From an uncultured Clostridia bacterium (GTDB lineage Bacteria; Bacillota; Clostridia; Oscillospirales; Ruminococcaceae): a DNA stretch of 56,140 nt. This document shows, piece by piece, positions 6,992 to 14,237 of the stretch. Where the stretch lies: positions 1-56,140 of the forward strand of contig CAMELR010000017.1 in NCBI GenBank assembly GCA_945923775.1, read 5' to 3'. A model generated the notes under the pieces. The model was not told the DNA's origin. It saw only the letters and a program-made list of their open reading frames with translations, and did no database searches. The translations under genes and the position numbers were made by a program. The first letter of the stretch is position 1. Each line of letters starts with the position of its first letter.

Positions 6992-9097
6992 TTATTTTAC
7001 AAAATCTAAGTATTCTTGATAAGCTTTCTGAAGGGAGTCTGTATTAAGATTTTTTAAATCCCAATAGTTTAATCCAGATTCATCCATCTTGTTCATATCA
7101 ATTTTGTATAAATGACCTGACTTATATACGATTCCTTTGCTTATAAGGTATGAAAACACTTTGCGTTTAAGGTCACTGCTTCCAACAGTAACATTATCAA
7201 TGCGTTCAGCATCTTTTCCCAATGTGTCCTTTTTATGTGTTCTAAATTCAGAGGTGATAATTCGTAAGGCGTTGACAAACTTAATTGGATCAATTTCAGT
7301 CTCGTTGTTCAAGTCGTATTTATAAGGGATTAGTCTATAAAATTCACGAATGTTAGGGATGTCTACCTTGATTGATCCGCATAATCTGACGTCAAATTCT
7401 GTATGAGAATTCGAAGGTACGTCTTCTTTGCAATATAAGATACATTCATCACCAGAAAATGATTCAAAAATAACAGTGTTAGCAAGCCACTCTATCCGTT
7501 TACATATAATTGTAGAGCTCTGTATCCTACAAGAACTATTTGGCATTCCAATTTTTATAACTGTATCCGGAAGCTGTATTGTCATATTAGAACACTGTGA
7601 AAGTTTGATTTCATTATTGTGAATTGTCAACCCAAAAGAATCTGGCTTAGCAGGCGTAGTGCCATTAATTCCAAACTCAGCCATAGCGTTATATTCGTCT
7701 TCGTCAATAGCCATGCACAAAAGGTTTGCGTGTTCTTTTGCTGTCGTCCTTGACTTAAATGAGTCATATAAAACTGACAGATATTTTGAATCAATGGATT
7801 CGGTGTTAAAGGTTTTATAACAATCGTAGAAGATACGAGAAGGAATATAATGATTTGAAACCACTTCGTCAATATATAAATCAGCATAAATATCCATATC
7901 GGATAAAATAAGTTTAGCTAAAGTATAATCCCTAAACGCTGGACCAATAAAATCAATTTTATCGGCTTTCAATGCACTTCTCGCAATAAAAGGATGCTGC
8001 TGTATTTGGGTAGCAACGGTAGCATTGTATTCATCAATTAAATATGCTGGAAGTTTTGAAATGGTAATCTCATCTTCCATGTCACCCATTAATATATACC
8101 TAAGGATAGAATTTAACTGTGCTTCAGCAGAGTATACACAATCCCAGTCTTTGAATTCAGGGTGTTGAGATTTACACCGAGTAATAAAAGCATCACGTAC
8201 TTTTTCATGTTCTCTATCCAAAAGCTCACTCATGATTTTACATATTATATCAATGTAACTTTGCTTTCTTTCGAGAGTACTTAACAATTTGCCGCGATTT
8301 TCATTATCCTTTATGTCTTCGGAAATAGCTTGCAGTACCGGAGCGTAACCAAGCAAAGAAGTGCCATCATTTTCAGAAATATGATCTTTTATTGCATTAT
8401 AATAGGTATTGATGCATTCTTCATCAGCAGCAGTTGAGGCATTTATACTACGTCTAATAAATTCCTTGGATTTCTCTTCTGTAAAAAATCCAATCTCGTA
8501 ATATTTAAGTGCTATATTGTTTTGGGCAAAAAGTGACACAATAAATTGTGCTGTTTCTGTTCTAGAAAATATTACGATACAAGGAGATGTGTTATTCTTT
8601 ATATTTTTATTAATATCCATTAAGAAGTCGCTGAGCATGTTTCTTCCTGAAACAATTTCTGCTTCGTCAAGTGCATCAATTATTAAAAAAGCTTTCGAAT
8701 TGCATAAATCAGACATATAGCTAGAATAATTATCATTGCCTACAGCACTTAAAATCGATCCAACAAAGGAATTGGTTCCTAATCTTATCTTTGATAAATC
8801 CCAATACAGAGCATCGTACTCTTCTGACATATGATATGCAAGTTTACTTTTCCCTGTAGCACCAGGAGCAGAGAATAATATGAATTTTGCATTTTTCGTA
8901 GGTAATTTTCCATCCAACCTTATATCCTGAACTGTTTGATCAATATAAAAAGAATCGTTTTTTGCATATTTAATATATGCTGAGACTTCTTTGCTTATGT
9001 CGTACTTTTGGCTTTTGTGTAAGTCAGTAATTGCCGCACTAACGTTCATTGTTTTAAAAACCTCCATCATCTGTATAGTGTCATTTATATTATACAT
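6992..9097 (-). CDS. STAND/NACHT-like NTPase, candidate anti-phage defence protein
   Basis: Encodes about 701 aa. An AAA/STAND NTPase module follows a short N-terminus of about 75 residues: P-loop SAPGATGKSKLA (about residue 80) and Walker B KAFLIIDALDEAE (about 138-148), the hydrophobic-DxxDE form typical of NACHT proteins. The C-terminal half has a beta-rich segment (about 480-610) and ends in a small helical, winged-helix-like part. No separate nuclease or TIR domain is visible, so the effector is unknown. Three ATGs follow in a row; the third (9097) has the best distance to GGAGG. The gene is markedly more AT-rich than its neighbours and stands alone against the local gene direction, as expected of acquired defence cargo. 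It could also be a regulator. Confidence 0.65.
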   Translation of the reverse strand: MYNINDTIQMMEVFKTMNVSAAITDLHKSQKYDISKEVSAYIKYAKNDSFYIDQTVQDIRLDGKLPTKNAKFILFSAPGATGKSKLAYHMSEEYDALYWDLSKIRLGTNSFVGSILSAVGNDNYSSYMSDLCNSKAFLIIDALDEAEIVSGRNMLSDFLMDINKNIKNNTSPCIVIFSRTETAQFIVSLFAQNNIALKYYEIGFFTEEKSKEFIRRSINASTAADEECINTYYNAIKDHISENDGTSLLGYAPVLQAISEDIKDNENRGKLLSTLERKQSYIDIICKIMSELLDREHEKVRDAFITRCKSQHPEFKDWDCVYSAEAQLNSILRYILMGDMEDEITISKLPAYLIDEYNATVATQIQQHPFIARSALKADKIDFIGPAFRDYTLAKLILSDMDIYADLYIDEVVSNHYIPSRIFYDCYKTFNTESIDSKYLSVLYDSFKSRTTAKEHANLLCMAIDEDEYNAMAEFGINGTTPAKPDSFGLTIHNNEIKLSQCSNMTIQLPDTVIKIGMPNSSCRIQSSTIICKRIEWLANTVIFESFSGDECILYCKEDVPSNSHTEFDVRLCGSIKVDIPNIREFYRLIPYKYDLNNETEIDPIKFVNALRIITSEFRTHKKDTLGKDAERIDNVTVGSSDLKRKVFSYLISKGIVYKSGHLYKIDMNKMDESGLNYWDLKNLNTDSLQKAYQEYLDFVK

Positions 9098-9272
9098 CAT
9101 CATATCCTCCGTGTCAATATGTTTTTATTCAATTTTGGCAATAAATATATATTATACAGTATTGTACATTTATTCATTGAATAATTAATTCCTTTTGCTA
9201 TAAGCATATATTAAATTAAAAAAAGATGAAAAATACTGCATTTTAGGGCATAATATTTATATTAACGACAAA

Positions 9273-9298
9273 AACACCCTTCGTTTCCGAAGGGTGTT
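9273..9298 (-). terminator. Leftward terminator downstream of the tRNA remnant
   Basis: Perfect 11-bp arms AACACCCTTCG and CGAAGGGTGTT around a 4-nt loop; on the minus strand the hairpin is followed by a T-run. It lies about 35 bp beyond the CCA end of the tRNA remnant and is oriented to stop transcription of that tRNA, so it is probably the original terminator of the intact tRNA gene. Confidence 0.7.
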
Positions 9299-9331
9299 AT
9301 CTGTTCCCATAATATGGGTTATGGGTAACCA

Positions 9332-9354
9332 TGGTGGAGCCGAGGGGAATTGAA
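9332..9354 (-). other. tRNA 3'-end remnant, candidate attachment site
   Basis: Read on the minus strand the 23 bases give a T-loop (TTCAATT), a T-stem 3' strand (CCCCT), an acceptor 3' strand (CGGCTCC), a discriminator A and CCA. The bases before it do not complete the T-stem, and no matching 5' acceptor GGAGCCG is nearby, so this is only the 3' end of a tRNA. Tyrosine integrases commonly use exactly this part of a tRNA gene as att core. No tyrosine integrase is in the window. Confidence 0.6.
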
Positions 9355-9469
9355 TTCGGCAACGAATCGAACAGCTCAGCCAGTAAAAATCCCCAATACC
9401 GCATAGCAATGCGGTTCCAGCCATGAAATAATTAAATTTTCAACAATCATTTTCAGTCGATTTATCCGC

Positions 9470-9502
9470 AATAAAGGACAAATAAAGGACAGAAAATGGA
9501 CA
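9470..9502 (+). repeat. Three tandem 11-bp repeats, candidate integrase arm sites
   Basis: AATAAAGGACA occurs twice head-to-tail (9470-9480, 9481-9491), followed by GAAAATGGACA (9492-9502). The period is exactly 11 bp. Position about 120 bp inside the tRNA remnant fits the DR2-type arm sites bound by the N-terminal domain of tyrosine integrases. They could instead be binding sites for a replication or regulatory protein. Confidence 0.5.
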
Positions 9503-9690
9503 ACAAATTGACGATATGGCGTGCATTTCACACTTCTTTTGCGCTTTCGTCAATAGGTAAATTAAACAGCTTTTCGTTAGAAAGGTTGAACTCTAGGCTC
9601 TTTTCCGAACAATCCACTATATTATATATCGGCTGGATTTTAATATTCTTTAGCTATTTCTAAAAAAAGAGCAAAAAAAATATTGACAAC

Positions 9691-9723
9691 AAGAGCGCAT
9701 GGAGAGATTCTATGCGCTTTTTA
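9691..9723 (+). terminator. Hairpin with T-run ahead of the rep leader
   Basis: AGCGCAT (9694-9700) pairs with ATGCGCT (9712-9718), with G-T and A-T pairs extending the stem on both sides, followed by TTTTT. A TTGACA lies at 9683-9688 but has no good -10 at 17 nt. It can act as a terminator isolating the replication operon or as an attenuator. Confidence 0.5.
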
Positions 9724-9734
9724 TATAACCCACG

Positions 9735-9817
9735 GTTAACAGCCGCAAGGCTTTAACAGCATAGACGGAAAGGCCATCCGACAGGGCGGTTCTTATTCCT
9801 CGCCGCCCTTTCTATGC
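9735..9817 (+). ncRNA. Structured leader RNA 1 upstream of the replication initiator
   Basis: Predicted by eye: hairpin P1 GTTAA-(C bulge)-AGCC-GCAA-GGCT-TTAAC (9735-9757); outer helix P2 GCATAG (9759-9764) with CTATGC (9812-9817); inside it P3 CGGA/TCCG (9766-9780) and P4 AGGGCGG/CCGCCCT (9783-9809). The same four helices in the same order occur before parA with different paired bases, which supports a real conserved RNA. It lies 45 nt before the rep start codon, so a translation or copy-number control role is plausible. Confidence 0.55.
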
Positions 9818-9861
9818 ACAATCAACGAGGAATACTGCTCAGCACAGACTGGAGGAATAAC

Positions 9862-11016
9862 ATGAACTCGATATACCAACTGCTTAATCCAGACAATACC
9901 CTATCGGTCAACCGCCTGCTGGCGCACTCGATAGGTCTTGTCGAAACAATAGCCTACGGCGCTCTTGTCGCCAAGTGGTACTACTATTCGGAGCATGAAA
10001 TGCTTGACGAGGACGGCTGGTTCTACTCTACTGTCCCCGACCTTGAGGAAAGCACGGCACTCTCGGAATTTCAGCAGAAGAGATGTATCAACAATCTGTC
10101 GAAGCTCGGACTGCTGAAAAGTAAAAACAAGGGAATGCCGGCAAGACGCTCTTTCAAGATAGTTGATGATGTCGATTTGCTGGAAAAGCTCCTGCATGAA
10201 GGTGAGGAACGTATCAGCCGAATAAAGCCTGCCGCCGCCGAAAGCTACATACGAAAACGCAGAGGTTCCGACGCTTGCTCCGAAGAAACTGCGGAGCAGT
10301 ATCCGGAGTGTGACGACAGCCTGCTCCCAAGAAACTTTGGAGCAAGCTCCGAAGAATCCCCAGAGCCTGCTCCGGAGTGCGATAATATCCAGCTTCCCAC
10401 AAACTTCGGAGCCTGCTCAGAAGAAAGTGAAGAGCAAGCTCCGGACAACCCGGCACCCCTGCTCCTGAGAAACTACGGAGCAAGCTCCGAAGAAACTGCT
10501 GACCTTGCTCCAGATAAACCCGGCTCCCTGCTCCGAAGAAACTCAGGAACATGCTCCGAAGTTTTGACCTCTCCCAACTTTATTAAATCTAAAGTAAATA
10601 ATCTAAAGATAATCAATCCTATCAATCAATACGATGAGAATGATATGATTTCCAGATTAAAGGAAGAACGTTCCGCCTACTCTCAGCTGGTCCGTGACAA
10701 CACCGACTTCGACTGCCTCATTGAGCAGAACCCCGACAAAACGGCTGAGATAAACGAACTGATGGGGATAATGGTGGACACTATCTGCTCCACCAGACCT
10801 ACCATTCGCGTAAACGGATATGATGTTCCCCATGAGGTCGTGAAAAGCACATTCCTGAAGCTGGACAGCAGTCACATCGAATATGTGCTTGAAGCAATGC
10901 GAAACAACACCAGCGATGTGCGGAATATCCGCAGTTATCTCATAACGGCACTCTATAATGCCCCGTCTACGATAAACAGCTACTGGGGCGCAAGAGTTAA
11001 TCACGACATGGGATAA
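9862..11016 (+). CDS. Replication initiator-like protein with DUF6017-type C-terminus
   Basis: Encodes 384 aa. The ATG at 9862 is chosen because GGAGG lies 6 nt before it; an in-frame ATG 48 nt upstream has no ribosome site. The N-terminus (about 1-110) is a RepA/DnaD-like winged helix with FQQKRCINNLSKLGLLKSK as recognition region. A linker of four 23-residue repeats follows (about 136-227). The C-terminal domain (about 270-384), with RPTIRVNGYDVPHEVVKSTFLKLD and ITALYNAP, matches DUF6017 proteins of Firmicute plasmids and ICEs. The gene heads a rep-parA-parB order, so it likely starts replication of the excised circle. Two related leader RNAs flank it. Confidence 0.75.
   Translation: MNSIYQLLNPDNTLSVNRLLAHSIGLVETIAYGALVAKWYYYSEHEMLDEDGWFYSTVPDLEESTALSEFQQKRCINNLSKLGLLKSKNKGMPARRSFKIVDDVDLLEKLLHEGEERISRIKPAAAESYIRKRRGSDACSEETAEQYPECDDSLLPRNFGASSEESPEPAPECDNIQLPTNFGACSEESEEQAPDNPAPLLLRNYGASSEETADLAPDKPGSLLRRNSGTCSEVLTSPNFIKSKVNNLKIINPINQYDENDMISRLKEERSAYSQLVRDNTDFDCLIEQNPDKTAEINELMGIMVDTICSTRPTIRVNGYDVPHEVVKSTFLKLDSSHIEYVLEAMRNNTSDVRNIRSYLITALYNAPSTINSYWGARVNHDMG
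10267..10563 (+). repeat. Four 69-bp coding repeats in the initiator linker
   Basis: Four consecutive 23-codon units plus a partial fifth (10267, 10336, 10405, 10474, 10543). Each has the form (F/Y)GA(C/S)SEE(S/T)...AP(E/D)...LL.RN. They are imperfect at the DNA level but in perfect register, so they arose by tandem duplication and diverged under protein-level selection. Confidence 0.8.
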
Positions 11017-11021
11017 ATCAG

Positions 11022-11103
11022 CGTTAATCTCCGTTTGGAGTTAACGGGCATAGCGGGGTCGCTCCCTTTCAGGGCGGTTAGTCCTTGCCGCCCTTGCTGT
11101 GCC
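11022..11103 (+). ncRNA. Structured leader RNA 2 upstream of parA
   Basis: Same architecture as the rep leader: P1 CGTTAA-(T bulge)-CTCC-GTTT-GGAG-TTAACG (11022-11046); outer helix P2 GGCATAGC (11047-11054) with GCTGTGCC (11096-11103, one G-U pair); P3 GGGG/CTCC (11055-11065); P4 AGGGCGG/CCGCCCT (11071-11094). P4 is conserved in sequence, while P1 has changed on both sides of the helix. It begins 5 nt after the rep stop codon and ends 55 nt before parA. Confidence 0.55.
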
Positions 11104-11157
11104 TTATATTAACAGGACAGAAACAAAATGTGCCAATAACGGCAGGAGGACTACATT

Positions 11158-11922
11158 ATGGCAAAAATAATTGCAATAGCGAACCAAAAGGGCGGTGTTG
11201 GCAAGACTGTTACCGTGGTAAACATAGCCGCAGGGCTTGCTGAACAGGGCAAGAAGGTACTCTGTATCGATCTCGACCCGCAGGGTAATCTCAGCGACTA
11301 CCTCGGCTATGATTTTTCCGGCGGCTTCACTATCGTTGACGTGCTGAAAGGCAAGGCGGCGGTATCGGACTGTATTAACACAGCCAAGAACGACCCTATT
11401 GACTACATTCCCGCAGATATAACGCTTGCAACGGCAGACCTGTTCCTCGCCCAGACCATGTGCCGGGAGCAGATCCTTCGCAAGGCAATCACCTCAGATT
11501 CAAAACTTTGCGAATATGATTATGTTCTGATAGACTGCCTCCCCTCGCTGGGCATTCTGGTAACAAATGCGCTTGCGGCGGCTGACAGCGTGATAATCCC
11601 GGTGCAGGTTCAGAAATTCGCCCTTAACGGAATTGTCCAGTTTGAAGATATATTCAACCTTGTCAAGGAAAATATCAACAGCGGGTTGAAAATATGTGGA
11701 ATACTTGAAACCATGACCGACAACACGCAGATGGCACAGGCGGTAGACAATGCGCTGAAGGAACGCTATGCCGGGCTTGTGTTTGAAACCACTATCAGCA
11801 AGCGCATTGAAGCCGCAAATAGTACAGCAGAACAGCGCTCGCTTATCTCAAAAAAGAACAGCGTAGTTGGCGGACAGTACCGCAGGCTGGTGGCTGAAAT
11901 TATCGAAAGGGAGGGCGATTGA
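11158..11922 (+). CDS. parA: ParA partition ATPase
   Basis: Encodes 254 aa, the usual size of a small ParA/Soj. The deviant Walker A KGGVGKT lies at residues 11-17, followed by VLCIDLDPQGN (Walker A' region) and DYVLIDCLPSLG (Walker B). With ParB it would position and segregate the element while it is extrachromosomal. A GGCAGGAGG-type ribosome site precedes the ATG. parB starts 2 nt after its stop, so they form an operon behind rep. The upstream structured leader suggests post-transcriptional control. Confidence 0.92.
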   Translation: MAKIIAIANQKGGVGKTVTVVNIAAGLAEQGKKVLCIDLDPQGNLSDYLGYDFSGGFTIVDVLKGKAAVSDCINTAKNDPIDYIPADITLATADLFLAQTMCREQILRKAITSDSKLCEYDYVLIDCLPSLGILVTNALAAADSVIIPVQVQKFALNGIVQFEDIFNLVKENINSGLKICGILETMTDNTQMAQAVDNALKERYAGLVFETTISKRIEAANSTAEQRSLISKKNSVVGGQYRRLVAEIIEREGD

Positions 11923-11923
11923 T

Positions 11924-13018
11924 ATGTCATTCAATCTCGGTTCATCAAACAACAGCGGAAAGCTCCACATGGCGGATTTCCTCGGAACAGAAACACGAAT
12001 CCAGAATACCGAAAAGGATATTCCGATAGAACTGCTTGTTCCGTGGGAAAACCAGCCGTTCAAGATGTACAGCGAATTCAAGATGAACGAGCTGACGGAG
12101 TCCATCAAGGAAAACGGTCTGCTGTCACGAATAATTGTCTGCCCGATAGATGGTGGGCGTTATCGGATTCTCGCCGGTCACAACCGTGTTGAAGCCTGCC
12201 GCAGAGCCGGTTTCACAGCCGTTCCCAGCGTCATCAAGGACGTGGACGAAAACCGTGCGAAGCTGATAATGGCTGACACCAACCTCTGCCAGCGCACAGA
12301 GCTTCTTCCCTCTGAACGGGCTTTCGCCTATAAAGCACAGCAGGAAGCCCTCATTGCTCTTGGCAGTTCTCGCTCGACTACGGACATTGCCGAAAAATAC
12401 GGCGAGAACCGCAAGACGATACAGCGCTACATAGCCTGCACCCGGCTTACTCCTAAGCTCATGGAACTGCTGGATAGCGGTCAGCTTGCAATGACGGCGG
12501 CAGTCCACCTTGCTGGTATGCCGGTTTCCAGCCAGAATGAAGCGGCGGCGTATCTAGCTGAGGACTCTGCCCGGAGTATTTCACCGTCACAAGCGCAGAT
12601 ACTGGCAGGGCGTAAGTTCATCACCGAGAGCGATATTCGGGCGGTGGTTGAGGGTGTATCTGAAAAGCCTCAAACCAAGCCGGCATATACGCCTATCATC
12701 AGAAAAGATGAGAAGCATGATGAACCACAGCCAATCCAAACTGCCGAAGCCAATCATGTCGGCACACCGGAGGAACAGCCTGATATTGCACCGGAAACTG
12801 CACCACAGCTTTCCGAAAAGGGAAAACTGACGGAGGAAAAGGACAATCTCAAAATCACGTTCAAGCGCAGGGAGATAACCGATATAATCGGCGATACGCT
12901 CACAAACAACGAGGTCGCGGAGTATTTCTACTACTGCCTGCAAAGGACGGATATGCTGGAGGAATGGCGCAGAATGTACAGCGAGGGTGGTTCTGATGAT
13001 GAAGCCAGAAACGCTTGA
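11924..13018 (+). CDS. parB: ParB-like partition protein
   Basis: Encodes 364 aa from the ATG at 11924; in-frame codons upstream overlap parA and lack a ribosome site. The ParB/Spo0J N-terminal domain shows IRYRILAGHNRVEACRRAG-type residues (GGRYRILAGHNRVEACRRAG, about 81-100), then a helix-turn-helix core with TDIAEKYGENRKTIQRYIA (about 157-175). A disordered Pro/Glu-rich stretch (about 245-305) links to a C-terminal dimer region. It follows parA directly. A second, distinct ParB-like gene lies 1.2 kb downstream, so the partition system may use two adaptors. Confidence 0.88.
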   Translation: MSFNLGSSNNSGKLHMADFLGTETRIQNTEKDIPIELLVPWENQPFKMYSEFKMNELTESIKENGLLSRIIVCPIDGGRYRILAGHNRVEACRRAGFTAVPSVIKDVDENRAKLIMADTNLCQRTELLPSERAFAYKAQQEALIALGSSRSTTDIAEKYGENRKTIQRYIACTRLTPKLMELLDSGQLAMTAAVHLAGMPVSSQNEAAAYLAEDSARSISPSQAQILAGRKFITESDIRAVVEGVSEKPQTKPAYTPIIRKDEKHDEPQPIQTAEANHVGTPEEQPDIAPETAPQLSEKGKLTEEKDNLKITFKRREITDIIGDTLTNNEVAEYFYYCLQRTDMLEEWRRMYSEGGSDDEARNA

Positions 13019-13043
13019 TTTTTTCCGAAAAATATGTTATAAT
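13015..13043 (+). promoter_or_regulatory. Own promoter of the Rpn-type nuclease gene
   Basis: TTGATT (13015-13020), 17-nt spacer, TATAAT (13038-13043). It overlaps the end of parB and drives the next gene, which ends in its own terminator. Confidence 0.7.
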
Positions 13044-13066
13044 TCAAGAAAGGGACGGTGATTCCT

Positions 13067-13876
13067 ATGGACGAAATAAAAAACAACATTGACCCGGAGC
13101 GCAGAGCCGAGCTTCTGGAGATTATTCAAAATTTCCGCCTGATGGACGATACGTTCATGAACAAGGTTTTTGAGGACAAGGAATGTGCGGAGCTTCTGCT
13201 CAGAGTAATTCTCGGCCGGGACGACTTGACGGTGGTTAAGGTGGTTTCCCAGCTTGAACTGAAAAATCTTCAGGGACGTTCAGCACGGCTGGATATTTAT
13301 GCGGTGGATAATCAGGGCAAGCAGTATGACGTTGAGGTTCAGCGCAATGACGAGGGAGCTGCTCCGAGGCGAGCCAGATACAACAGCAGCCTTATGGACG
13401 CAAATGTGCTCCTGCCCGGCGAAAAGTTCGACAATCTGCCGGAAAGCTACATCATTTTCATAACAGAACATGATGTTCTTAAAGGTGGAAAGCCGCTTTA
13501 TACCGTAAACCGCACAATATCCGAGCTGGATCACGAAATATTCACAGACGGTTCGCACATAATATATGTGAACGGCGAAATCCGGAACGAAACTGCTTTA
13601 GGCGAGCTGATGCAGGATTTCTTCTGCAAAGACCCGCGGGAAATGCACTACAAGGTTCTGTCCGACCGGGCAGGCTATTTCAAGGACGATAAGGAGGGTG
13701 TTGATACTATGTGTAAGTTAGTGGAAGATTATGCTGATAAGAGAGCAAACGAGCGTTCAATCAGCATGGCAACAAAACTCTGGAACAGCGGAATGAGAGA
13801 TCTTCAGCAGATTGCAGACCTAACAGATCTCCCTCTGGACGAGGTGAAAAAGCTGTTTGAGGGCAAGACTGCGTAA
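13067..13876 (+). CDS. Rpn-family PD-(D/E)XK nuclease / putative transposase-like protein
   Basis: Encodes 269 aa. It resembles the Rpn / PD-(D/E)XK nuclease family transposases: FMNKVFEDKECAELLLRVIL near the N-terminus, then the catalytic core RLDIYAVDNQGKQYDVEVQ, where Asp and Glu-x-Gln fit the D...ExK/Q pattern, then RRARYNSSLMD. Rpn proteins cut DNA and promote RecA-independent recombination. The ATG at 13067 is preferred to an in-frame GTG at 13058 that is too close to AAAGGGA. It has a private promoter and terminator, so it is a self-contained cargo unit between parB and the next backbone gene. Confidence 0.8.
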   Translation: MDEIKNNIDPERRAELLEIIQNFRLMDDTFMNKVFEDKECAELLLRVILGRDDLTVVKVVSQLELKNLQGRSARLDIYAVDNQGKQYDVEVQRNDEGAAPRRARYNSSLMDANVLLPGEKFDNLPESYIIFITEHDVLKGGKPLYTVNRTISELDHEIFTDGSHIIYVNGEIRNETALGELMQDFFCKDPREMHYKVLSDRAGYFKDDKEGVDTMCKLVEDYADKRANERSISMATKLWNSGMRDLQQIADLTDLPLDEVKKLFEGKTA

Positions 13877-13896
13877 CTCTACAACCGAATAACACT

Positions 13897-13923
13897 AAGC
13901 GGAGAGCAAAATCTCCGCTTTTT
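13897..13923 (+). terminator. Intrinsic terminator of the Rpn-type gene
   Basis: Perfect 9-bp arms AAGCGGAGA and TCTCCGCTT around a 6-nt loop, followed by TTT and further Ts. Confidence 0.85.
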
Positions 13924-13934
13924 GTTTTCCCGAC

Positions 13935-13996
13935 AACCCTCCCAGCCACAGGGTTGACATAAATTACCTCCTGGGGGTATGGCATATGCTGTACCC
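13935..13996 (+). other. Two hairpins in the leader of the 60-aa gene
   Basis: AACCCT/AGGGTT (13935-13955) is followed by a 9-bp hairpin closing on an ATAT loop (13975-13996, GGGTATGGC with GCTGTACCC, two G-U pairs). They are unlike the rep/parA leaders. A structured leader for the 14055 operon is possible. Confidence 0.35.
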
Positions 13997-14054
13997 TCAC
14001 ATCTGCGCAATACCGGTCAACTGCCGCGAATGCGCTCCAAACGAAAGGCTCACA

Positions 14055-14237
14055 ATGACATCAAATCCATTTACAGATAATGAACTCAGCCAGCTGGCGA
14101 AATACGTATTTGCATTGCTGGTGCTAAATGATGGAGAAATCAAGCCGGACTGCGTTGATTTCTACAAAGGACTTGCCGAGCTTGAAATCAAGGGATATTT
14201 CGATAACGCCCCGGAGGACTATCATGGACATAAATAA
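14055..14237 (+). CDS. Small hypothetical protein upstream of second ParB-like gene
   Basis: Encodes 60 aa. Start chosen at 14055, behind AAAGG. The sequence NPFTDNELSQLAKYVFALLVLNDGEIKPDCVDFYKGLAELEIKGYF is not assignable to a family. Its end overlaps the second ParB-like gene by 14 nt, so the two are translationally coupled and it may be a partner in partition or its control. Confidence 0.55.
   Translation: MTSNPFTDNELSQLAKYVFALLVLNDGEIKPDCVDFYKGLAELEIKGYFDNAPEDYHGHK

Larger units (their letters stand above)
9104..9734. other. Element boundary region without protein genes
   Basis: From left to right: the AT-rich promoter region of the NTPase gene (a minus-strand TATAAT at 9151-9156 with a weak -35), a minus-strand terminator hairpin, a tRNA 3'-end remnant, a CCGCAT/ATGCGG hairpin (9399-9414), tandem 11-bp repeats, and a hairpin with a T-run at 9691-9723 ahead of the replication gene leader. 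The mixture is what is expected at the end of an integrated element. Confidence 0.5.

Noticed and set aside
9332-9420. Complete tRNA gene on the minus strand
   Set aside because: Only T-loop to CCA can be matched. The T-stem 5' strand does not pair, and no anticodon arm or 5' acceptor GGAGCCG is found nearby.
10214-10552. Minus-strand frame across the initiator repeats as a real repetitive protein
   Set aside because: It only mirrors the 69-bp repeats of the plus-strand gene, and has no ribosome site.
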